64,000 nt of DNA from UBA1563 sp041671545 (GCA_041671545.1 JBAZBI010000013.1:1-64000); one strand, 5' to 3'. Positions 18,711 through 28,675 are shown, counted from the stretch's first letter. The notes: generated by a model not told the origin, from the letters alone. A program made the numbers and translations.

Positions 18711-21584
18711 ATGAAAATTGCTTTCAAAAATTTGTACATATTTCTTTTTTCTCTTTCTGCATCGGTGACGGCACAGACCCTGCAGTCGAATTTTCCAGTC
18801 GCGAACGGAACCGTAAACGCGATGGTGCAATCTGGGAACACGGTCTATCTTGGCGGCGCGTTTAATTATTTTGGACCCAATACAGGTCGTGCCGTTCTTC
18901 TTGATCAAAGCACAGGAACATTTGATCTCGGTTTTCCGAATGTCAATGGGAATGTAAATGCCGTGCTTCCGGATGGAGCGGGAGGATGGTATATCGGAGG
19001 TGATTTTACAAGTGTGGGTGGTGCAGCTCATAACTACGTGGCGCATATTAAAGCGGATAAGTCTGTGGACAGTTGGGACCCGAATGTTGTAGGTTCTAAT
19101 GTTTTCGCGTTTGCAAAGTACGGTTCAACAATTTATTTCGGAGGGCAGTTTGCCACAGTTGGCGGGTTGGTTCGAGAAAACCTCGCCGCGGTAGATTCAG
19201 CAACGGGCGTGCCGAGTTCATGGCATCCCGACCCTGACAATGCAGTCTATTCTATTGCTGTCAATGATACAAATGTTTTCATTGGCGGCAATTTTTTAAA
19301 TCTTGGTAACGCCATGGATACGGTTTATAATACCAACAGCCGCCCTTTTCTTGCCTCAATTTATCGTACATCAAACATTCTTTCGGTATGGCAAGCCGGG
19401 GTAAGCAGTGGATATGGTACGAACTATACAATTTACGGGTTAATTATTAACCCGGCAGATTCTAATTTGTATGTATGCGGAAACTTCGGGAATTTAGGAG
19501 GTTCAGCAAGGAAATGTATCGGGTCACTCAAAACGACGAACACCAACATATCGATAGCAACCACATTTAATCCCAATTTAGTGAACTCGACTAACTGGAA
19601 ACAAGCAGTGATTTATACGATGGCAATTTCCGGCGATACAATTTTTGTTGGAGGAAGTTTTAAGAAGTATGGAAGAACAACAACCGGCACCGTCAGAAAC
19701 GGGCTTGCTGCATCGCTTATTTCGACAAACGTAATGTTAACAACTTTTGGAGCCAACGGTATTACACCTGCGCCAGTCGGACTTTTTAATTCCGCTACCT
19801 ATGTGAGGTCTCTTGCCGTGTCTAATGGAGTTGTATATGTTGGCGGCAAGTTCACAGGTATAGGCGCACAGACACAGGGGAATATGGGGGCGATAGGTTC
19901 AGTATCGGGGAGCGTTCTTTCATGGAATCCTAATGCATCAGAGGTTGTCAGCGCAGTTGGTGTGTATGGCAGTAACGTCTTCGCCGGGGGGAACTTTACT
20001 TCCGTGAATGGACAGACGAGGAATTGTCTTGCAGCGGTGGATGTCAACACAGGAACTCTTCTGTCTTGGGATCCGAATATCTCGACTACAGGTGAGTATG
20101 CTAGCGCATTGGCAGTCTCCGGCAGTACAGTATATGTGGGCGGGTACATTACGAGTATAGGAGGACAATCAAGGACTCACTTGGCGGCGGTTGATGCCAC
20201 GACCGGCGCAGTTTCTTCATGGCAGGCGAATACAAATTATGGTGTCGCAACTCTGGCAATTTCAGGCAATACTCTCTATGTCGGCGGATATTTTTCACAG
20301 ATCGGCGGTGCTGCTGCCGGAGATACTTTACGGAACAATCTTGCAGCGCTGGATGCAACTACAGGGAGCGTATTGCCGTGGAATCCCAATAGTGGCGGCA
20401 GTGTGTATGCTCTTGCGTTATCGGGATCGACAGTGTATGTGGGCGGCAGTTTTTCAACGATCGACGGTCAGACACGGAATCAAATTGCAGCTTTGGATGC
20501 ATCAACCGGAAACGCAACAGCCTGGAATCCTAATGCGAATCTTGCGTTAGTGAAATCGTTAGCAGTTTCGGGTTCAACGGTGTATGCGGGCGGAAATTTT
20601 ACACAAATTGGTTCAACACCGAGGAATTACATTGCGGCAATATCGACGGCAGATACCGGCAGTGTTACATCGTGGGATCCAAATATCACCGGTGCCATTT
20701 CTCCTGAAGTTGATGCGATTGTTGTGAATGGCTCAACGGTCTATGTCGGCGGATTATTCGGTCAAGTTGGTGCGTCAACAAGAGTTAATGTCGCGGCTAT
20801 TGATGCTTCAACGGGGAGTGCAACCTCTTGGAATCCCTCGGCAGACGGAAGTGTGTATGCGCTTTTGGCTGACCAGGTAAATCAAAAAATTTATTTGGGA
20901 GGTGTATTTTCTGATGTACTTGATAAAACGGCTTCTTTTTTTGCAGCTGTGGATAATCCCGGTGATGCAGCATTGCCTGTAGAGTTGACAACGTTCACGG
21001 CAATATCACGGAGCAACAATAATGTTGAGTTAAATTGGCGGACAGCGACGGAGAAGAATAATTACGGGTTTGAGATTGAAAGAACTTTCCTACAGGATGT
21101 TCAGAAAAAAATATGGGAAAAGATCGGTTTTGTAAATGGCAGCGGCACGAGTAACTCACCGAAGGAATACTCTTTCAGCAACAAAGTTGCTCTCCCGGGA
21201 AGATATGCTTATCGGTTGAAACAAGTTGATGCCGATGGTTCGTTTAAGTATTCTTCAATTGCAGAAGTAGAAGTGGGTGGGGCTCCGAGAGTGTTTACTC
21301 TCGGGCAGAATTTCCCGAATCCATTCAATCCGACAACAATGATCTCTTTTACACTGCCGAGTGATGGACGTGCAGTGTTGAAGATATTCAACACGTTAGG
21401 ACAGGAAGTCGTTACTCTATTTGATGAAGAAGCTGCTGCAGGAAAGGTGTATGGGGTTACATTTGATGCAGCGAAGTTAACAACAGGAATTTATTTTTCG
21501 CGGTTAGAGTTTTCCGCCGAAGGCGGATCCGCCTCTGGCGGAGGCCGGAAACAATTAGTGAGAAAACTTCTTCTTTTGAAATAG
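18711..21584 (+). CDS. VGGxF-repeat secreted protein with T9SS sorting domain (1)
   Basis: The 957-residue protein has a signal peptide (MKIAFKNLYIFLF..., ending TAQ) and about fifteen repeats of roughly 50 residues with the cores VYVGGxFxxIGGQTRN and AALDxxTGxxxxWNPN (about 25-745), probably stacked propeller blades. A linker LPVELTTFTA...LNWRTATEKNNYGFEIER (about 755-850) and a T9SS sorting domain (GQNFPNPFNPTTMISF) follow. ATG at 18711 is chosen over an upstream in-frame ATG at 18681 because AGGAG lies six bases ahead and the signal peptide then starts normally. The sorting domain is interrupted by a Gly/Ser-rich insert encoded by a palindromic repeat at 21510-21551. Ligand unknown. Confidence 0.87.
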   Translation: MKIAFKNLYIFLFSLSASVTAQTLQSNFPVANGTVNAMVQSGNTVYLGGAFNYFGPNTGRAVLLDQSTGTFDLGFPNVNGNVNAVLPDGAGGWYIGGDFTSVGGAAHNYVAHIKADKSVDSWDPNVVGSNVFAFAKYGSTIYFGGQFATVGGLVRENLAAVDSATGVPSSWHPDPDNAVYSIAVNDTNVFIGGNFLNLGNAMDTVYNTNSRPFLASIYRTSNILSVWQAGVSSGYGTNYTIYGLIINPADSNLYVCGNFGNLGGSARKCIGSLKTTNTNISIATTFNPNLVNSTNWKQAVIYTMAISGDTIFVGGSFKKYGRTTTGTVRNGLAASLISTNVMLTTFGANGITPAPVGLFNSATYVRSLAVSNGVVYVGGKFTGIGAQTQGNMGAIGSVSGSVLSWNPNASEVVSAVGVYGSNVFAGGNFTSVNGQTRNCLAAVDVNTGTLLSWDPNISTTGEYASALAVSGSTVYVGGYITSIGGQSRTHLAAVDATTGAVSSWQANTNYGVATLAISGNTLYVGGYFSQIGGAAAGDTLRNNLAALDATTGSVLPWNPNSGGSVYALALSGSTVYVGGSFSTIDGQTRNQIAALDASTGNATAWNPNANLALVKSLAVSGSTVYAGGNFTQIGSTPRNYIAAISTADTGSVTSWDPNITGAISPEVDAIVVNGSTVYVGGLFGQVGASTRVNVAAIDASTGSATSWNPSADGSVYALLADQVNQKIYLGGVFSDVLDKTASFFAAVDNPGDAALPVELTTFTAISRSNNNVELNWRTATEKNNYGFEIERTFLQDVQKKIWEKIGFVNGSGTSNSPKEYSFSNKVALPGRYAYRLKQVDADGSFKYSSIAEVEVGGAPRVFTLGQNFPNPFNPTTMISFTLPSDGRAVLKIFNTLGQEVVTLFDEEAAAGKVYGVTFDAAKLTTGIYFSRLEFSAEGGSASGGGRKQLVRKLLLLK
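21510..21551. repeat. REP-like double-hairpin element inside a coding sequence
   Basis: TCCGCC-GAA-GGCGGA (21513-21527) and TCCGCC-TCT-GGCGGA (21528-21542) are two perfect adjacent hairpins, enclosed by an outer pair TTTTCCG/CGGAAA. The element is read in frame and adds about 13 residues (AEGGSASGGGRKQ) between the last strands of the sorting domain. A related copy lies at 40416-40450. Confidence 0.75.
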
Positions 21585-21668
21585 TTGCAAATGAAAAAGA
21601 AGCAAATTAAATATACTTACGAATCAACAACCACGTTACACACGTGCTTGAATAATGAAAGGATAACA

Positions 21669-24236
21669 ATGTCTGGATATCAACCACATACAGCGCGTTC
21701 ACGTCAGACAATGGCGAAATTAAAAGCGATTTTGAGAATGTTAACCGCAATTGTACTTTTTACTGATTGCAATGGCTATGCTCAATTACAGCAAGACTTT
21801 CCCGTTACGAATTCTTCCGTAACGGCAATATTACAGGATAGCAGTACTATGTACATCGGCGGCTGGTTTGATTATGCCGGACCGAACACCGGAAATGGTG
21901 TCGTACTCGATACATTGACAGGTAAATATGATCCTTCTTTTCCAAAAGTCAATGGAACTGTGTATGCTTCCGTGTCCGATGGTAAAGGCGGGTGGTATAT
22001 TGGGGGAGAATTTTCGAAAGTTGGAAAGGTTTATCGGAATAGCCTGGCTCACATTCTTTCAGATGGATCAGTTGATGATTGGAATCCGAATGTAAGAATG
22101 ACACTGTATGGTGTTCTGATCAAAGGAAGTGTACGCTCAATTGCTATTAATGACTCAACGGTGTATTTCGGCGGTATTTTCGATCATGTCGGCGAAGCGG
22201 TTCGTAATCTGGCGGCGGCAGTGAATATAAACACCGGTTTACCTACTGCATGGGATCCGGATGTTGATGGTATCGTGAGGACGATTATCGCGACACCTAC
22301 AACTATCTATTTGGGCGGCAATTTTAACACTTTGCAAGCCAGTTCGCAGGGTAAGATAAATCGTTCCGGTCTCGCTTCCGTGAACACTTCGACCGGATAT
22401 CCGACGTCATGGAATCCTGGTGTTGACTTTGGCAGTACAAATTATGGTGTAAGTTGTCTTCTGCTTTCTGATTCAACGTTGTACGTCGGCGGAAATTTTA
22501 CATCACTTGCCGGAACGAATCGCAATGGAATTGGAGCCGTGAACACAATTACTGGTTCTATTACACCATGGAATCCTAACGGGGGGAACTCTTGGAGAAT
22601 TCAAGTTTCTGCCTTGGAACTATCGGGAAACGTAATGTATATTGGCGGAGCGTTCTCAAAGATGGGCAGTCGGCCTCGAATTAACCTCGCCGCAGCGAAC
22701 AGCATCGGCAATGGAACTGTTCTCCCATGGAATCCAGGTGTTTCCTTTGTAAAACTTGGAGTTCTCCTCCACACCTTAAGCAACCTCTTTGTCCCGGGAG
22801 TTTACAGCATAGCGGCTTCCGGTGCTACTGTATATGTTGGTGGATTGTTCAATCGGGCAGGCGAAACCGTGAGAAGAAACTTAGCCGCGTTTGATACATC
22901 CGGGGTGCTCACCGCGTGGAATCCCGGCGCTTCGCTCACTGTCTCTGTTTTGAAGAAATCAGGCGCTATTCTTTATGCCGGTGGAGAGTTTACGTCGGTT
23001 AATGGGTTCACTCGTAATAAACTTGCCGCAATTGATCTGGAAACAAAAACGGTGAATTCGTGGGACCCGAATGCTGATGAACCTGTTGAAGCGCTCGCGC
23101 TTTACGACTCAAAGATTTTCGTTGGTGGCTACTTCAACAACATCGGCGCGCAAAACACGGCAATACTTGCGGCTGTTGATAAAAAGACCGGCGTAGTTGA
23201 TCCCTGGACATTGAATACTGTGAGCGCCGGTGGTATAGGAGAAATAGCAATTTATAAAGACAGGCTCTATGCGGGAGGCTGGTTTAGCGCTTTTGGTGAT
23301 TCAGTCAGAAGCGGCATTGTTGCGATTGACTTGCTTTCCGGGAAAGTGCTGCCGTGGTACCCGGGCGAAATGCGAAGTCCATATAGCATATTGCCAACGG
23401 ATTCTCTTATTTATACAGGCGGGAACTATGGTCTGTATTCGGTGAGTACAAAAACCGGTGAATTTTCATCGTGGGATCCGTTTCATTCAACTCAAGAAGC
23501 CGGTTTGCCAAAGAAGCTTCTTCTTAAAGACAAAACACTATATGTAGCAGGAACTCACCTTCCCGCTGATATTACTGGAGTCTCGAAGACATCTATTCTT
23601 AAAATAGACTTAGCAACCGGTGCCATTCTTCCGTTTGATCCAAAACTTGAAGACAATTATTACGATCTAACGGCTAATGATATTGCAATTGCTGATTCAA
23701 CGCTTTATGCAGTCGGATTTTTTAGTACGGTGGGGGGGGTACCGCGAAAAAACATAGCTGCTTTAGATATATCGACAGGCTCTTTAAAACCATGGAATCC
23801 TAAACTTGAGACTCAAGCAAGCGTTGTTTTTGTTGACCCTTCAAGAAAAACTGTTTATATGGGAGGTGAATTCCATACTGTTGATGATGATCCTGCCTCG
23901 TTCTTAGCAGCTTATTCAGATACGAGTCTAGGGACACTAACATCCGTTGAAGAAAGTCCGGAACAACAGCCAAGATCATTTTCACTCAACCAGAATTATC
24001 CGAATCCGTTCAATCCGACAACAACAATCAGTTATTCAATTCCGACCAACAACTTTGTAACATTGAAAGTATTTAACATTCTTGGTCAGGAAGTTGCGTC
24101 GTTAGTGAATGAGAATTTGGCGGCTGGTAAATATACGGTAACATTCAACGCGGGTAATCTTACCAGTGGAGTATATCTCTACCAAGTTGAAGCCGGCTCG
24201 TTCCGTTCCGTGAAGAAAATGCTTCTTATAAAATAA
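21669..24236 (+). CDS. VGGxF-repeat secreted protein with T9SS sorting domain (2)
   Basis: This 855-residue protein is a tandem paralogue of the preceding one: both mature proteins start LQ-x-x-FPV and share YIGGxFxxxG, GGWYIGGxFSKVG and NPNV blocks at the same places. About twelve VGGxF repeats (about 40-755) precede a T9SS sorting domain (LNQNYPNPFNPTTTISYS ... KKMLLIK). I place the start at ATG 21669, which has AAAGGAT seven bases ahead; the signal peptide (hydrophobic core LRMLTAIVLF, ending GYAQ) then begins after a 20-residue basic stretch, so ATG 21711 is also possible. No palindromic insert is present in its sorting domain. Confidence 0.85.
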   Translation: MSGYQPHTARSRQTMAKLKAILRMLTAIVLFTDCNGYAQLQQDFPVTNSSVTAILQDSSTMYIGGWFDYAGPNTGNGVVLDTLTGKYDPSFPKVNGTVYASVSDGKGGWYIGGEFSKVGKVYRNSLAHILSDGSVDDWNPNVRMTLYGVLIKGSVRSIAINDSTVYFGGIFDHVGEAVRNLAAAVNINTGLPTAWDPDVDGIVRTIIATPTTIYLGGNFNTLQASSQGKINRSGLASVNTSTGYPTSWNPGVDFGSTNYGVSCLLLSDSTLYVGGNFTSLAGTNRNGIGAVNTITGSITPWNPNGGNSWRIQVSALELSGNVMYIGGAFSKMGSRPRINLAAANSIGNGTVLPWNPGVSFVKLGVLLHTLSNLFVPGVYSIAASGATVYVGGLFNRAGETVRRNLAAFDTSGVLTAWNPGASLTVSVLKKSGAILYAGGEFTSVNGFTRNKLAAIDLETKTVNSWDPNADEPVEALALYDSKIFVGGYFNNIGAQNTAILAAVDKKTGVVDPWTLNTVSAGGIGEIAIYKDRLYAGGWFSAFGDSVRSGIVAIDLLSGKVLPWYPGEMRSPYSILPTDSLIYTGGNYGLYSVSTKTGEFSSWDPFHSTQEAGLPKKLLLKDKTLYVAGTHLPADITGVSKTSILKIDLATGAILPFDPKLEDNYYDLTANDIAIADSTLYAVGFFSTVGGVPRKNIAALDISTGSLKPWNPKLETQASVVFVDPSRKTVYMGGEFHTVDDDPASFLAAYSDTSLGTLTSVEESPEQQPRSFSLNQNYPNPFNPTTTISYSIPTNNFVTLKVFNILGQEVASLVNENLAAGKYTVTFNAGNLTSGVYLYQVEAGSFRSVKKMLLIK

Positions 24237-24248
24237 GTATTGATTTAA

Positions 24249-24644
24249 ATGTTAAGTGAGATTGAAAATAAAGCAAAGTGTGAGATTATTGTTTCTAAGA
24301 ACGATAATATTCTTGAAATGAAAATTACCGGGCAACTGACGGAATTTTCAGCCGAACAATTAATAAAAGATATTCCTCTTCTTACGAAGGAATATGTTTA
24401 TAGGAATTATCTCTTTGACCTTCGATCATTAGATGGAACACTTGGGATCGGAAGTTCATACTTCTATGTTGAACGCTTTTCCTTTGAACGGTCAAAAAAT
24501 ATTGCTGTAGTCGCTCAAAAAGAAAGTGAGCTTTATTATTATTTTGTTCAAACGGCTGCCTATAATAGGCATATCAATCTCTGTTATTTTGATCTTATAG
24601 AAGAGGCAAAGGTGTGGCTGGAGAAAGAAACTCTCCGTACATAA
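24249..24644 (+). CDS. SpoIIAA/STAS-like small cytosolic protein
   Basis: The 131-residue protein has no signal peptide. Its pattern, beta strand (LEMKITGQL), helix (AEQLIKDIP), strand (YLFDLRSLDG), helix, strand (NIAVVAQ), helix and strand, resembles the STAS/SpoIIAA-like fold seen in many uncharacterised bacterial proteins. No phosphorylatable Ser is obvious at the anti-sigma-antagonist position. It starts 12 bases after the VGGxF-repeat gene and is probably on the same transcript. Fold assignment is by pattern only; role unknown. Confidence 0.65.
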   Translation: MLSEIENKAKCEIIVSKNDNILEMKITGQLTEFSAEQLIKDIPLLTKEYVYRNYLFDLRSLDGTLGIGSSYFYVERFSFERSKNIAVVAQKESELYYYFVQTAAYNRHINLCYFDLIEEAKVWLEKETLRT

Positions 24645-24707
24645 ATTAAATTATTAACTCACCTTACGCACGGTAGTTCAATATGTTATCAACATGAGGT
24701 AAAATTA

Positions 24708-24732
24708 TATCACAGAATAATATTCTGTGATA
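24708..24732. promoter_or_regulatory. Palindrome TATCACAGAATA-A-TATTCTGTGATA
   Basis: Two perfect 12-base arms flank one central base, 70 bases before the preferred start of the subtilisin gene. It follows the STAS-like gene by 63 bases. There is no U-tract, so an operator is as likely as a transcript-end hairpin. Confidence 0.5.
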
Positions 24733-24802
24733 CAAGAAATGGTTATAGGAAGAAGTTTTGTGTAAGGTGTGTTATAAAATTAAAGAAAACAAGGAATACG
24801 TT

Positions 24803-27800
24803 TTGAAAAAGAAAAAAGTATATCAAAGCAGCGCTTTCAGCGCTATATTCATTCTAATTTTATTTTCAACTTTTGTTTTTGCCTCGCCCAGCGGCGGTAA
24901 AAAGGGACCGGAACAATACAAGTATTTGCCCGGCTCACTTGTTGTTAAGCTGAAGAAACAACCTACCGGACTGATGAAAAGTAGGCTGGATGTCGAGGCG
25001 GTTCTTTCTAATCTACAGATGAAGTACGGCATTCAAAGCACCAGCAAAGCATTCGAGACCGCTAAGCTGAAAAAACGAATCGGGATAGAAGAGTTGGAAC
25101 GGGTATTTATTATGAATGTGCCCGCGCCTACCGATTTGGAGTCTTTAGCTCGCAATCTGGAACAAGACCCCCTGGTTGAGTACGCCGAGCCTCAATATAT
25201 CATTCCTATTAACAAAGCTCCGAATGATCAATATTATAATGGTCCACAGTACCAGCAGTATCAACTCCCTCTTGTAAAGGCGGACTCTGCCTGGGGAGTT
25301 TCCGTTGGGGACAGTTCGGTTGTTATCGGAATGATCGATACCGGTGTGGATTGGGATCACCCCGATCTCGCGGCGTCAATCTGGACAAATACAAAAGAGA
25401 TACCCAGCAATGGCATTGACGATGACGGAAACGGTTACATTGATGATGTGCGTGGATGGGACTTTGTTACAGGTATCACCACTGTTTATCCCGGTGAAGA
25501 CGGCGACAAACCTGACAACAATCCAATGGATTTTGATGGGCATGGCACACACACTGCAGGAATTGCAGGCGCCACTACGAACAATGGAATCGGTATCGCT
25601 TCACTATCCTGGGGAGCAAAAATAATGCCCCTTAGAGTCGGATGGCACGATATCAATGGCGGCGGTTATGGACTTTCAACATGGATGGGCGATGCTTTTA
25701 TCTATGCGACAAATAACGGCGTATCGGTTGCTAACCTCAGTATGGGAACTTCAAAAGCAGTGTTGGAGGGGGCGCTTTACGCTTATAAAAACGGCGTTGT
25801 AATTTGTAATGCGGCAGGCAATACGGGGAGTGATTTTGTTTCGCTTCTGGGAGCACAGCCCTGGTCGCTTGCTGTTGCGGCAACCAACAGTAATGACAGT
25901 AAGGCAAGTTATTCTTCTTATGGAAACGGTATTGACATCTGCGCCCCGGGAGGTGATCTCGCATCGGGAAACAAAAGGGGCATCCTCAGTTCAATTGTTT
26001 ACCCATCTCCGTTTTACAGTAATGCAAACTACATTGAGTTCGAAGGCACATCCATGGCTTCGCCGATGGTTGCTGCATTGGCGGCGCTTGTTAAGTCGAA
26101 GAATCCAACATGGACTCCAGCGCTAATAATGTTTCAGATCTGTGGAACGGCTGATAACATTGATGGGAAAAATTCCGGGTATGGAGGCAAATTGGGATAT
26201 GGAAGGATCAATGCTTACCGTGCACTGACGGAAACACCGCCTCCCCCTAAGCCTAAACTTCAGTTTATCTCCGTGACAGTTGACGATTCTCAGGGTGGAA
26301 ACAGCAACGGAATTTTGGAACCTGGTGAAACAGCCAAAATCATTGTTGAAGTTAGAAATGAATGGGGTGATGCGGTTAATGTTATGGGCAGTCTTTCGAC
26401 CTCTCATTGGACAACAACTGTGCAGACGAACAACATCTCCTTCGGCAGCATCAAGGGAATCACAGATCTTGACTATTCAAGCGCATCGAATCTCAACAAT
26501 CCATTTATCGTCAGTGTCAATCCGGAAGCTATTCCGTCAATTGTTCCTTTCATTATTACATTAACTGATGGCGCCTACTCGACGACGTTTACTTTTAAAT
26601 TGTCCGTTGGCGCTCATCTTCTTTTGGTTGCTGATGACGAAGGCTTCGGTTCTGAAACTTCGTATGCTGAAGCTTTGGATGTGCTTGGTGTTTCTTACGA
26701 TGTGTGGGACCACAGCAAAAAAGGTACGCCGCCGGCAACTGTGCTGATGCGGTACAACACTGTAGTATGGATGTGCGAGTGGGCGTTCCCATCACTTGAT
26801 TCGTTAGATCGCTCTTCGTTAAAACAATATCTCGATTCCGGCGGAAAGTTGTTTCTATCGGGTCAGGATATTGGCTGGGACCTATCCGCTCCTTCACCGA
26901 ATTATGCCAACGAATATGTTGTGTCAAAGGGAGTGTCGAAAACATTTTATGAAACATATTTGAAGTCGTCTTATATAGCTGATGATGCAGGAATTTCAAC
27001 ACTCACAGGAGTTCCCGGGGATACGTTGGGAGATGGTTTATCTTTTACAAGGTTTCAGCCTGGAAGAGCAGCGCAGGAACAAATTCCGGATGTTATTAAT
27101 CCTATCGGCGGCAGTGTGCCGGTCTTCAAATATAATGAGGGTTCGTATGCAGGAAGTGCCGGGGCAATTCGATACAGCGGATCGTACAAGTTAGTCAATT
27201 TTGCGTTCGGAGGTTTCGAATCGATTACGGATCTCAAAACACGCATTGAGGTTATGAAGAGAATACTGAATTGGTTTGACGGACAAGAGATTGTAGTTGA
27301 TAGTCTTTTAGACACGGAGAACAGAAGCAGTTCATTTCCCATCCACGCACGGGTCAACGGATCTGCGCCTCTACTTTCAATGGACTTGTTCTGGGATACA
27401 GACGGTGAGTTTCCATTCAAGAAAATTGTAATGACTAATGAAGGCGGAAGTCTCTTCCGCGCTGATATACCTGCACAGAATGTAAACACGAATGTGGAGT
27501 ATTTCGTACTTGCACGAACTGCTTCGGGATACCTTCCGTACATACCCAATGTATTTACCATCGGTGCAGATATCATTCCCCCTACAATCGTTATTGCCGA
27601 TACAATCCGCAACTCGATTAAACTGAAAGGTCCTTATTCTTTTACAGCGCAATTTACGGACAATATTGGCATTGATACATCTAGTCTCATTCTTCATTAC
27701 GATGTAAACGGCGGATCGGCATCATCAACCCGATTCGATAAAATGCCGATAGGCGATTACTACGTCGCATCGCTTGTACCGTCAAGTTCGTTTGTTTCCG

Positions 27801-28675
27801 GAGATACAGTATCTTATTACATAACCGCCAATGACGTGGCTGCGGCAAAGAACCAATCTCGATATCCCGTAACGGGCTCTCTGCGTTTTACAGTCGGTCG
27901 GGAATTTGTGGACGATTTTGAAAAACAAACGACCAATGTTTGGGATTTCGGTAGATTTGATAGATGGGGATATTCTTCTAAATACCGGCACGGAGGTTCG
28001 CAGGATATCACCGATAGTCCGGTCGGTAATTACTCGCCGAACTCAAATAAATCGCTGACGTTGAAGAAATCATACGACCTTACTCACCACACAAAAGTTG
28101 AACTGCAGTTCTTTGCAAAAGTATTCGTCGATCCGACAGACACGGTGTACATTGAAGCAACGCGGAATGGAATCGAATGGACTGCAATCAAGACGCTGAC
28201 GGGGATTGACAATGCTTTCGGTGGACCCGCTAAATACACAGCGCGTTTCGATGCGTTTACAGGTGCCGGCAGCGACAGCATTCGTGTACGCTTCCGCCTA
28301 AAGTCCGATGGTGCAAATCAAGAAGACGGAATCTATCTTGACGATATCGAGATCGTAACAGGAAGTATTGTTACATCTGTGAAAGATCAGGAATATAAAC
28401 AGGCGATACCATCGGCTTACGTACTTGAACAAAATTATCCTAATCCCTTTAATCCGGCAACAACAATAAATTATCAGTTGCCGAAAAGCGGAAATGTTAC
28501 GTTAAAGATATTTGATATGCTCGGCAATGAAGTAATGACCCTTGTAAACGGGCAGAAAGAAATTGGCAAATACACAGTTCAGTTCGATGCTTCTTCACTT
28601 GCAAGCGGAATGTACGTTTACCAATTACGGGTAAATGATTATACTTCAACGAAGAAGATGCTTCTGCTCAAGTAA
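24803..28675 (+). CDS. Subtilisin-like (S8) serine protease with T9SS sorting domain
   Basis: The secreted protease of about 1290 residues has a signal peptide, an inhibitor-like propeptide (about 35-140) and an S8 domain with all three catalytic residues: Asp in GMIDTGVDWDHPD (about 180), His in GHGTHTAGIAG (about 247) and Ser in GTSMASPMVAAL (about 417). Next come a DJ-1/glutaminase-like alpha/beta region (LLLVADDEGFGSETSYAEAL ... LFLSGQDIGWDL, about 610-700), Ig-like modules, an immune-inhibitor-A-like jelly roll (about 1030-1180) and a T9SS sorting domain (LEQNYPNPFNPATTINYQ). TTG at 24803 with AAGGA seven bases ahead is preferred; TTG at 24758, also with AGGAAG, would add 15 residues. 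Confidence 0.9.
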   Translation: MKKKKVYQSSAFSAIFILILFSTFVFASPSGGKKGPEQYKYLPGSLVVKLKKQPTGLMKSRLDVEAVLSNLQMKYGIQSTSKAFETAKLKKRIGIEELERVFIMNVPAPTDLESLARNLEQDPLVEYAEPQYIIPINKAPNDQYYNGPQYQQYQLPLVKADSAWGVSVGDSSVVIGMIDTGVDWDHPDLAASIWTNTKEIPSNGIDDDGNGYIDDVRGWDFVTGITTVYPGEDGDKPDNNPMDFDGHGTHTAGIAGATTNNGIGIASLSWGAKIMPLRVGWHDINGGGYGLSTWMGDAFIYATNNGVSVANLSMGTSKAVLEGALYAYKNGVVICNAAGNTGSDFVSLLGAQPWSLAVAATNSNDSKASYSSYGNGIDICAPGGDLASGNKRGILSSIVYPSPFYSNANYIEFEGTSMASPMVAALAALVKSKNPTWTPALIMFQICGTADNIDGKNSGYGGKLGYGRINAYRALTETPPPPKPKLQFISVTVDDSQGGNSNGILEPGETAKIIVEVRNEWGDAVNVMGSLSTSHWTTTVQTNNISFGSIKGITDLDYSSASNLNNPFIVSVNPEAIPSIVPFIITLTDGAYSTTFTFKLSVGAHLLLVADDEGFGSETSYAEALDVLGVSYDVWDHSKKGTPPATVLMRYNTVVWMCEWAFPSLDSLDRSSLKQYLDSGGKLFLSGQDIGWDLSAPSPNYANEYVVSKGVSKTFYETYLKSSYIADDAGISTLTGVPGDTLGDGLSFTRFQPGRAAQEQIPDVINPIGGSVPVFKYNEGSYAGSAGAIRYSGSYKLVNFAFGGFESITDLKTRIEVMKRILNWFDGQEIVVDSLLDTENRSSSFPIHARVNGSAPLLSMDLFWDTDGEFPFKKIVMTNEGGSLFRADIPAQNVNTNVEYFVLARTASGYLPYIPNVFTIGADIIPPTIVIADTIRNSIKLKGPYSFTAQFTDNIGIDTSSLILHYDVNGGSASSTRFDKMPIGDYYVASLVPSSSFVSGDTVSYYITANDVAAAKNQSRYPVTGSLRFTVGREFVDDFEKQTTNVWDFGRFDRWGYSSKYRHGGSQDITDSPVGNYSPNSNKSLTLKKSYDLTHHTKVELQFFAKVFVDPTDTVYIEATRNGIEWTAIKTLTGIDNAFGGPAKYTARFDAFTGAGSDSIRVRFRLKSDGANQEDGIYLDDIEIVTGSIVTSVKDQEYKQAIPSAYVLEQNYPNPFNPATTINYQLPKSGNVTLKIFDMLGNEVMTLVNGQKEIGKYTVQFDASSLASGMYVYQLRVNDYTSTKKMLLLK

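Noticed and set aside
18603..19046. Minus-strand reading frame of 147 codons before and over the first VGGxF gene
   Set aside because: It overlaps the signal peptide and first repeats of a clear gene, has a basic Cys-rich composition without a motif, and is best explained as an antisense shadow.
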